In this document: positions 1-7,395 of the stretch, piece after piece | Layout: each line of letters starts with the position of its first letter | How positions within the stretch are numbered: position 1 is the first letter of the stretch | Origin: a virus | Reading direction: 5' to 3' (one strand) | DNA length: 25,341 nt | Virus record (IMG/VR): IMGVR_UViG_3300007640_000217 | Location: 1 to 25,341 of that record | Made by a program: the position numbers and the translations under genes | The notes under the pieces: generated by a model | What the model was told of the DNA's origin: nothing | The model's database searches: none | The model's input: only the letters and a program-made list of their open reading frames with translations

Positions 1-186
1 ACCCAAGGTGCTAATGCTACTGGTGAACGGTATCTACCTTCTTCGGCTATTAAGTCTCTTAGCAGCAGTGAGTATGCAGCTACCACAAGAGCAAAACGAC
101 AAGGCACTAAGGCAGGTAAGCAGTATGTGGCTCAACCTAAAAAAGTTGCAGAGAAAACCAAACGACACAGAAGTGTAGTGACATAG
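1..186 (+). CDS. C-terminal end of an unidentified virion protein (5' truncated)
   Basis: An open frame enters from the left edge in frame 1 and stops at TAG 184-186, giving the last 61 residues. The tail is rich in Lys, Arg, Ser and Thr and very basic at the end (AEKTKRHRSVVT). No conserved domain can be recognised in this fragment. It lies 9 bases upstream of a head-completion/adaptor-like gene, so it probably belongs to the head or connector block (capsid, portal or an accessory protein), but the fragment cannot decide among these. The frame itself is clear; the function is unknown. Confidence 0.6.
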   Translation, partial: TQGANATGERYLPSSAIKSLSSSEYAATTRAKRQGTKAGKQYVAQPKKVAEKTKRHRSVVT

Positions 187-195
187 GATAACGTC

Positions 196-882
196 ATGGC
201 AGTAGTAACACCAGATTTACCAGAACTCTTTGAGGAAGCATATGAGCGGGCTGGGCTTACTATGCGTACTGGCTATGACCTTAAAACAGCACGAAGAAGT
301 CTTAACCTTTTAACACTGGAGTGGCAGAACCGTGGTCTTAATCTCTTCACTATTGAAGCGGGTACAATCGCTGTTACAGCAGGTACGGCAACGTATACCC
401 TTCCTTCGGACACAATCGACATCATCGAACACCAAATCAGAACAGGCACAGGCACGAACCAAACAGACACGACCCTCGAAAGGATCAGTGTCTCAACCTA
501 CGCCCAGCAAACCAACAAAAACACGCAAGGTAGGCCGACCCAAATCTACGTCCAAAGGCTCCCAACGGAAACAAAAGTAACATTGTGGCCTGTGCCAGAT
601 AGCACAGCGACTTACACTATTGCCTACTATAGGCTCAAAGGCATTGATGGACTATCTTCTGGTGTTGGTGATTCGGTAACATCTGTCCCACCAAGATTTG
701 TTCCGTGTCTTGTTACAGGAATGGCATACTATATCGCCATGAAAAGACCTGAAGTTTCTGGCAGAGTTGCTGCCTTGAAGCAAGAATACGAATTTCAATT
801 CCAGCTTGCTGCGGACGAAGATACAGAGACAGCTTCAATTAAGTTTGTTCCGTATGACACATTTATGATAGGTGGCGCATGA
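196..882 (+). CDS. Head-completion / tail-adaptor protein (P22 gp4-like)
   Basis: This 228-residue protein looks like the connector proteins that bind under the portal and seal the packaged head in podovirus-like phages (P22 gp4 and related adaptors). The N-terminus is a helical segment (LFEEAYERAGLTMRTGYDLK, then ARRSLNLLTLEWQNRGLNLF). It is followed by a beta-rich part (TYTLPSDTIDIIEHQIR, TKVTLWPVPD, TYTIAYYRL) and a C-terminal helix (KQEYEFQFQLAADED). This helix, strand, helix order with a LWPVPD-type strand is typical of the family. ATG 196 follows AGGA at 185-188, which overlaps the preceding stop codon. The stop overlaps the next start as ATGA. The family call is from recalled pattern, not a search. 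Confidence 0.7.
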   Translation: MAVVTPDLPELFEEAYERAGLTMRTGYDLKTARRSLNLLTLEWQNRGLNLFTIEAGTIAVTAGTATYTLPSDTIDIIEHQIRTGTGTNQTDTTLERISVSTYAQQTNKNTQGRPTQIYVQRLPTETKVTLWPVPDSTATYTIAYYRLKGIDGLSSGVGDSVTSVPPRFVPCLVTGMAYYIAMKRPEVSGRVAALKQEYEFQFQLAADEDTETASIKFVPYDTFMIGGA

Positions 883-1193
883 GCTACGCTAAAGGTAAAT
901 ACGCTTTTGGATTTTGCGACAAGACTGGATTTAGGTATCCATTGAGAGACCTAGTTCCAGAATTCAATAACGGAGTTAGAACAGGATTCCTTGTAGGAAG
1001 AGATGTTGCCGATCCCGATCAACCTCAAAATTTCTTAGGTCGGGTAAAAATATTTGACCCTCAATCACTACAGAATCCTAGACCAGATAGGGCAGAGATT
1101 GAGAGCCGTGGTTTATTTGGATGGAACCCCGTATGGAATGATGCGCAATACATGACAGCGCAAGTAGGAAGTGTTAATATATCTACATCATAG
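879..1193 (+). CDS. Small phage structural protein, function unknown
   Basis: This is a 104-residue protein coupled to the upstream adaptor gene by an ATGA overlap. It opens with a short basic segment and an aromatic motif (YAFGFCDKTGFRYPLRDLVPE), followed by DVADPDQPQNF and a segment that may be disordered. I recall similar small proteins between the connector genes of marine phages, where they are annotated as hypothetical or virion proteins. No enzymatic motif is visible. The single Cys gives no metal-site pattern. Its position between two adaptor-like genes suggests a virion accessory role, which is inference. Confidence 0.6.
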   Translation: MSYAKGKYAFGFCDKTGFRYPLRDLVPEFNNGVRTGFLVGRDVADPDQPQNFLGRVKIFDPQSLQNPRPDRAEIESRGLFGWNPVWNDAQYMTAQVGSVNISTS

Positions 1194-1203
1194 GAGAATA
1201 GAT

Positions 1204-1425
1204 ATGCCAGGAAAAATGTATGATGCCATGAAAAAGCCTATCGCAATGAAAGAAGGCGGTAAGTTAAAGATGGTAAACAAAAATGGTGAACAGGTTCCTT
1301 TCTTTGCGGCAGACGGTGTTGGCAAGATGGGATATGGCGGAAAAACGAAGAAGATGCGCGATGGCGGCGGCATGTGTCGTGGAATGGGTGCTGCCACTAA
1401 GGGTGGCAACTACAAGATGGGATAA
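1204..1425 (+). CDS. Small Gly/Lys/Met-rich basic phage protein
   Basis: The product is 73 residues if it starts at ATG 1204, which has a good ribosome site (AGGAG at 1192-1196, 7 bases upstream). An in-frame ATG at 1171 would add 11 residues but lies inside the previous gene and lacks such a site, so I prefer 1204. The sequence is rich in Gly, Lys and Met, and ends with MCRGMGAATKGGNYKMG. Short GMGAATKGG-ending proteins recur in marine phage structural clusters. The composition suggests a disordered, nucleic-acid- or virion-binding peptide. No function is known to me. Confidence 0.65.
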   Translation: MPGKMYDAMKKPIAMKEGGKLKMVNKNGEQVPFFAADGVGKMGYGGKTKKMRDGGGMCRGMGAATKGGNYKMG

Positions 1426-1431
1426 GTTCAA

Positions 1432-2067
1432 ATGAACTATTCTGAGCTAGTACAGGCAGTCAAAGACTACACTGAAAACACGGAAACAACTTTCGTGAAC
1501 AACATCAATTTGTTTATTCGTCAGGCAGAAGAGCGGATAAACAGAGATGTTCAGATACCTGAACTTCGAAAGAACGTCACGGGTAATGTGTCTGCCAGCA
1601 ATCAGTACCTAGCTCGACCCTCTGACTTTCTGTCAACATTCTCTCTTGCTGTAATAGATGGAAGCAACAACTTCACATATCTTTTGGAGAAAGAAGTTAA
1701 CTTTATCAGAGAGGCATATCCTAGTGCTTCTACTGAAGGGCTTCCAAAGTACTATGCAAACTTTGATGGTGAGAAGTCAGGATCGAATGGAAACTTTATA
1801 CTGGGTCCAACTCCAGATGCAGCATATAATATAGAGCTGCATTATTACTATGATCCACCTTCAATCGTTACCTCTACGACATCTTGGCTTGGCGACAACG
1901 CCGAAACCACTCTTCTTTACGGCACCCTTTATGAGGCGTATACGTTTATGAAAGGTGAGCCAGATGTTCTGCAGAACTATCTACAGAGGTATCAGTCAGC
2001 GCTTATGAACATGGCTTCTCTTGGTGTGATGATTAAGAATGACTCTTATAGAGAGGACGCGGCATAA
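1432..2067 (+). CDS. Tail adaptor protein (SU10-type adaptor-like)
   Basis: This is a 211-residue connector component. The N-terminal helices (NYSELVQAVKDYTENTETTF, then NNINLFIRQAEERINRDVQI) are followed by a beta domain (KNVTGNVSASNQYLARPSDF, SLAVIDGSNNFTYLLE, IELHYYYDPPSI) and a C-terminal helical stretch (LYEAYTFMKGEPDVLQNYLQ). This order is the hallmark of adaptor proteins that ring the portal in phages such as SU10 and many marine podovirus-like phages. With the gene at 196 this makes two adaptor-like proteins in one connector block. The stop overlaps the next ATG by one base (TAATG). Confidence 0.75.
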   Translation: MNYSELVQAVKDYTENTETTFVNNINLFIRQAEERINRDVQIPELRKNVTGNVSASNQYLARPSDFLSTFSLAVIDGSNNFTYLLEKEVNFIREAYPSASTEGLPKYYANFDGEKSGSNGNFILGPTPDAAYNIELHYYYDPPSIVTSTTSWLGDNAETTLLYGTLYEAYTFMKGEPDVLQNYLQRYQSALMNMASLGVMIKNDSYREDAA

Positions 2068-2495
2068 TGGCTATTACTCAAACAACATGTACTTCTTTCA
2101 AGAAGGAATTGCTTGAGGCTGTACATAACTTTACATCTCATACCTTTAAGATTGCACTGTACACGGATTCTGCTGATCTTGGCGCGGGAACCACAGTTTA
2201 CTCTACAACGAATGAGATAACAAATACTTCGGGGACTGCTTACACGGCAGGGGGAAAGGCACTAACCACTATAGCGCCAACAAGTTCAGGGACTGTTGCG
2301 TTTGTGGATTTCGAGAATATCAGTTGGACAAGTGCTTCGTTTACGGCACGAGGTGCGCTGATATATAATTCTTCTGCTTCTAATAAAGCTGTCGCTGTGT
2401 TAGATTTTGGAAGTAATCGTGTAGTTTCGAACGATACGTTTGAGGTTCAGTTCCCAGTATCTTCTGCTACGACAGCTATAATTAGGATATCATAG
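2067..2495 (+). CDS. Beta-rich virion protein (tail or decoration protein)
   Basis: This is a 142-residue protein of a common phage structural type. It starts with FKKELLEAVHNFTSHTFKIA and an ALYTDSADLGAGTTVYSTT strand-turn segment. The middle has AGGKAL, and the end has ARGALIYNSSASNKAVAVLD followed by FEVQFP and a terminal AIIRIS strand. I recall this layout (HNF..FKIALYT, ARGALIYN, VLDFG) as frequent in tail or decoration proteins of marine phages. It overlaps the upstream stop by one base and lies 10 bases before a similar-sized, possibly related gene. Confidence 0.65.
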   Translation: MAITQTTCTSFKKELLEAVHNFTSHTFKIALYTDSADLGAGTTVYSTTNEITNTSGTAYTAGGKALTTIAPTSSGTVAFVDFENISWTSASFTARGALIYNSSASNKAVAVLDFGSNRVVSNDTFEVQFPVSSATTAIIRIS

Positions 2496-2505
2496 GAGTT
2501 TACTT

Positions 2506-2937
2506 ATGGCTAGTTTCACAAAGGTAAACGATTTCGTCGTAAACCTAGCAAATGCAATGGACTTGGATGCGGATACCTTAATCGTAGCCTTGTCGAACAC
2601 AGACCCAACTTCAGGAACAGACGTTACTGCAGACGGTAACGGTATCTTGGCTAACGTGTCTCAGATTAGTTATACCAACTTGTCTTCACGCACATTGGCA
2701 AACGTCACATCTACGCAGACATCAGGCACATATAAGTTGTCTGCTGACGACTTGACGCTTACTGCATCAGGCGGTTCAGTCGCTGCTTTCCGTTACATTG
2801 TAATTTACAATGATACAGTGACATCACCTGCAGACCCAGTGATTGGATATTACGATTACGGTACATCGTTGACTCTAAATGACGGTGACACGTTTACTAT
2901 CGATATAGGTACAAACGGTATCCTGACACTAACATAA
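2506..2937 (+). CDS. Beta-rich virion protein, possible paralogue of its upstream neighbour
   Basis: This is a 143-residue protein with an AGGAG-like site (TAGGAGTTTACTTATG) before its start. It shares the general layout of the preceding 142-residue protein: a helical N-terminus (FTKVNDFVVNLANAMDLDAD), then an ALSNTDPTSGTDVT segment matching ALYTDSADLGAGTT, a central AAFRYIVIYNDT strand matching ARGALIYNSS, then a GYYDYG/LDFG turn and an FTIDIGTNGILTLT terminus. Direct identity is low, so shared fold by duplication is inference. Likely a virion surface or tail component. Confidence 0.6.
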   Translation: MASFTKVNDFVVNLANAMDLDADTLIVALSNTDPTSGTDVTADGNGILANVSQISYTNLSSRTLANVTSTQTSGTYKLSADDLTLTASGGSVAAFRYIVIYNDTVTSPADPVIGYYDYGTSLTLNDGDTFTIDIGTNGILTLT

Positions 2938-2949
2938 GGATAGCTTGTC

Positions 2950-4656
<1,707 letters not shown>

Positions 4657-4676
4657 TAGTATAAGGAGATACGAAG

Positions 4677-5000
4677 ATGGCATTACAAGTGGGCGGCACA
4701 ACCGTCATTGATAACAGCCGCGTTTTACAAAACGTCACTGGTCTTAAAACAATCAATAGTAACAGCATACTTGGATCGGGTGACATCACGATCAGCGCTG
4801 ATGACGTTAAGGCAGACGGTTATGCTTACGCTAATAATAATCAGTATGGTCTAAAAAGTAATTCGCCTGGATTTAATGTTGGGAAGTATATAACATCGGG
4901 TAACAGCGCAACCGCAGGGTCGTTCAACACTGGCTCCTTCACCACTGGGACTAACCAGTCAGGTTATGTTCACTGCGTTTTTGCCGTAAGAACTGGTTAA
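4677..5000 (+). CDS. Short tail-fibre-like protein
   Basis: This is a 107-residue protein with a strong ribosome site (AAGGAG before ATG 4677). It begins ALQVGGTTVIDNSRVLQNVT, then LKTINSNSILGSGDI, phrases common in fibre and receptor-binding proteins of marine phages. The C-terminal half is rich in Gly, Ser, Asn and Thr (GNSATAGSFNTGSFTTGTNQ) and ends with YVHCVFAVRTG. There is no chaperone domain. It could be a fibre tip, a short second fibre or a partner of the collagen-like fibre. The next gene starts directly after its stop codon, suggesting translational coupling with the modification genes. Confidence 0.6.
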   Translation: MALQVGGTTVIDNSRVLQNVTGLKTINSNSILGSGDITISADDVKADGYAYANNNQYGLKSNSPGFNVGKYITSGNSATAGSFNTGSFTTGTNQSGYVHCVFAVRTG

Positions 5001-5630
5001 ATGGAACTGTTAGAAGCGTGGGGTGTACCTGTCTTGGCAGGTAAGCTAGAAAACCTCGATGTTGAACAGGCATACGAATACGTTGCTGCTCAACACTTTG
5101 AATATACAGGTGAAGGGTCTGGGGGCTGCCAAACCGCAAACAATCATTTATTAGACGATGAGGAATTGCATGATGTACGTGAATTAATTTTGCTACATTC
5201 TAAACTGTATTTAGATTGTTTGGGTCATGCATATGAGGACTTGTTCGTTTGCAATTCATGGGGCATGAAACTGAAGCCTTATGAAAATATAGTACCGCAT
5301 CGCCATACTAATTCTTACATTAGTGGTGTTCTATACTTAACAACAGGACAACCATTGCATTTGCACAGGCCGTGGGATACACACGAAATGTTTATGCTCA
5401 CGCCAAATATACCTTTCGATGCAGAAAATGGTTTGACGCAAAGCACAAAGCAGTTTCATCCAGAGCCTTGTAGCTGCATTATAATGCCTTCTGGGCTTAC
5501 ACATCATGTTGGTGCTGTGGCAAAATCAAAAGTAGATGATCGTTATTCGATAGCTTTTAATATTTTGCCATTGGGAGAATTCGGTCACAATGGAAAATTA
5601 GTTTCTTTTGAGGGGAAAGGTTATGACTGA
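5001..5630 (+). CDS. 2-oxoglutarate/Fe(II) oxygenase, TIGR02466-like
   Basis: This 209-residue protein resembles the small 2OG-Fe(II) oxygenase family defined by a SW..n..p...HxH...SGV.YL core. Visible here are NSWGMKLKPYENIVPHRHTN (His100, His102, Asn104), then SYISGVLYL, a distal PSGLTHHVGAV segment (His168/His169) and RYSIAFNILP with Arg181 in a position suited to bind 2-oxoglutarate. In this family a residue other than Asp often follows the first His, so the metal set is tentative. Members occur widely in marine phages with unproven substrates. Its place just after fibre genes suggests a virion-protein substrate, which is inference. The start codon touches the preceding stop. Confidence 0.75.
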   Translation: MELLEAWGVPVLAGKLENLDVEQAYEYVAAQHFEYTGEGSGGCQTANNHLLDDEELHDVRELILLHSKLYLDCLGHAYEDLFVCNSWGMKLKPYENIVPHRHTNSYISGVLYLTTGQPLHLHRPWDTHEMFMLTPNIPFDAENGLTQSTKQFHPEPCSCIIMPSGLTHHVGAVAKSKVDDRYSIAFNILPLGEFGHNGKLVSFEGKGYD

Positions 5631-6024
5631 CAGTACACAAACGGAATGGGTATGGTTGCTATACGAACATGACAACGACAATTTTATACGACAGTTGACA
5701 ATTACATCGTATGAACCAGACCTTACTAGCTTTCCATCTGATGTGACATATGTTGAAATAACGCAAGAATTGCACGACAGTATGCATGACTACTTACGTT
5801 ATAAGTACAACTCTGATGGAACTGTCACAGAAGTTGATCACAATAATTATATGTCTCAATATCAAAGATGGAACCGCCAGCAGTTATTGGAAGAAACGGA
5901 TATTTATGCGGTAGGTGATCGTCCTATGTCCGATGAAATGAGAGCTTATCGTCAAGCATTGCGGGATGTACCGCAGCAAGAAGGCTTCCCAGATAATGTA
6001 GTGTGGCCCACAAAACCAGAGTAA
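5623..6024 (+). CDS. Tail-fibre/tail assembly chaperone-like protein
   Basis: The product is 133 residues when started at ATG 5623, which has AGGGG at 5611-5615 seven bases upstream. An in-frame TTG at 5608 is possible but less suited. The C-terminus (RAYRQALRDVPQQEGFPDNV followed by VWPTKPE) is the signature of phage tail-fibre assembly/tail assembly chaperone-type proteins (the YRQALRD...WP.P pattern). The N-terminal half (EWVWLLYEHDNDNFIRQLTI) is not recognised. Such proteins help fold or attach tail fibres, in keeping with the neighbouring fibre genes. It overlaps the end of the upstream oxygenase by 8 bases. Confidence 0.65.
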   Translation: MTDSTQTEWVWLLYEHDNDNFIRQLTITSYEPDLTSFPSDVTYVEITQELHDSMHDYLRYKYNSDGTVTEVDHNNYMSQYQRWNRQQLLEETDIYAVGDRPMSDEMRAYRQALRDVPQQEGFPDNVVWPTKPE

Positions 6025-6030
6025 TTTGCA

Positions 6031-6849
6031 ATGAAAAAAGTAAAATACTCGTGCTGGCAACCAATGGTGAATGGTGTTCCAGTTACAGGATATCATTTTG
6101 ATGCAGAGGATTGGCTTAATCTTTGGACCCAATATCCTGCTATTAAAACAAATAAATGGTATAACAGCTTGCCAAATCGAACAAGTGAAGTTTTTAATCG
6201 GGCGAAAGCAAAGATTGAAAAGATGAGGCGTGACAGATTGGGTTTACAAAATAGCTACCTAAACCCCACTGTAAACACAGCACGTATTTGTCCAAATATT
6301 CGTGAGTTTTTATCCAGATGTATGGTTGTTCGTGCGCCTATGGATATGCACTTTGCAAGGGCAGAAGGTAACTTAGGTCACCACTATGGTCATGATTACT
6401 ATTATGAAATGGAGATTACTGACCCACATTTATTTCATTCAGAATCGCATGAGCCTGTGCAATTTAGGTCGGATGCATGTAATACTTTCCAAGATCATAT
6501 AAACATAAAGATACCTACTAGGATCGCACTGGATTTGCCAAAGGGAATGCAATGTATGTTTTTGCAGCCTTTTTATGACAATCCAAACGCACCGTTTCAG
6601 CAAATTCCTGGTGTATTTACGGAGCCTTTAAACCATGCGGCAAACATAATTGTAAACTGGATGGTACATAAGGATGTAGAAGATTTTATTGTCAACAAGG
6701 GTGATGCGTTAATGTATGTGTACTTCCCTGAGCGTGTGAAATTTGTGAAGCATGACTCACAAGAGGGTATGATAAAAACTAAATGGAATAAGCCCAAAGG
6801 CTTAGTTTCAACAGAAGTGCAAAAGAAATGCCCGATGGAGATTAAATAA
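6031..6849 (+). CDS. Unrecognised phage protein in the modification island (possible cupin-like fold)
   Basis: This is a 272-residue protein with no confident family. The first 80 residues are aromatic and then helical (AEDWLNLWTQYP, SEVFNRAKAKIEKMRRDRLG). A central motif CPNIREFLSRCMVVRAP (87-103) leads to a His-rich stretch (HHYGHDYYYEME, LFHSESHEPVQF; residues 117-145). The C-terminal half looks beta-sandwich-like (PKGMQCMFLQPFYDN, NHAANIIVNWMV, VNKGDALMYVYFPERVKF). I recall marine phage hypothetical proteins with a similar CP.IREFLS...H..QF...P.G....F..P pattern. The late GDAL.YVYFPE phrase resembles the end of cupin-type barrels, but no complete HxD..H set is clear. It lies between the assembly-chaperone-like gene and an oxygenase. 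Confidence 0.55.
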   Translation: MKKVKYSCWQPMVNGVPVTGYHFDAEDWLNLWTQYPAIKTNKWYNSLPNRTSEVFNRAKAKIEKMRRDRLGLQNSYLNPTVNTARICPNIREFLSRCMVVRAPMDMHFARAEGNLGHHYGHDYYYEMEITDPHLFHSESHEPVQFRSDACNTFQDHINIKIPTRIALDLPKGMQCMFLQPFYDNPNAPFQQIPGVFTEPLNHAANIIVNWMVHKDVEDFIVNKGDALMYVYFPERVKFVKHDSQEGMIKTKWNKPKGLVSTEVQKKCPMEIK

Positions 6850-6861
6850 TGGGAGAAACCA

Positions 6862-7395
6862 ATGATACGACAAAATTGGAGAATGTGGCCTAGCTCAATA
6901 AATGTTTCTACAATATTAGAACAGCCAGAAACAAAGAAAGTAAATCAAGCGTCTACGTTTGGTGGGGAAAATCTAGAATATCGTCGTAGTCGCGTAGCCT
7001 GGCTCACAGGTAATCAGGAAGTGCAATCTCTTCTTGAGCCATATGTAGCAGAGGCTAGAACAATTATGGGCATTAATGTAGAATTCAATGCTGAGATGCA
7101 GTTTACAGAATATCACGCCTCAGAAGGTGGCAAGTATGATTGGCATCATGATGTAGATTGGAACAACAATGACGGTACAGATCGCAAGCTATCATTGACG
7201 GTGCAGTTAAGTGATCCATCTGATTATGATGGTGGAGATTTTGAGTTTTCAGAAGTTGAGCAACTGCCAATAGCTGCCAAAAAGCAAGGGACTGTTATGG
7301 TATTTCCTAGCTATCTTGCACACAGGGTTACACCCGTAACTAGGGGCGTTCGTCGATCTCTCGTTGCTTGGTTCTCTGGTCCAACATGGCGATAA
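6862..7395 (+). CDS. PKHD-type 2-oxoglutarate/Fe(II) oxygenase (prolyl-hydroxylase superfamily)
   Basis: This is a 177-residue single-domain dioxygenase. The iron site reads KYDWHHDVDW (His95-x-Asp97) with the distal His154 in YLAHRVTPVT and Arg164 ten residues later (GVRRSLVAWF), the usual 2-oxoglutarate anchor. YDGGDFEF (122-129) and GTVMVFPS are further markers of the prolyl-4-hydroxylase-like fold. The family oxidises peptides or small molecules with 2-oxoglutarate, O2 and Fe(II). The substrate cannot be read from the sequence; the nearby collagen-like fibre is a candidate, although its prolines are almost all in the X position. The start follows GGGAGA. The gene overlaps the next start by 10 bases. 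Confidence 0.88.
   Translation: MIRQNWRMWPSSINVSTILEQPETKKVNQASTFGGENLEYRRSRVAWLTGNQEVQSLLEPYVAEARTIMGINVEFNAEMQFTEYHASEGGKYDWHHDVDWNNNDGTDRKLSLTVQLSDPSDYDGGDFEFSEVEQLPIAAKKQGTVMVFPSYLAHRVTPVTRGVRRSLVAWFSGPTWR

Noticed and set aside
332-580. Lys/Ser/Thr-rich 82-residue frame inside the first adaptor gene
   Set aside because: It is a shifted frame fully inside a well supported gene, with no start signal of its own.
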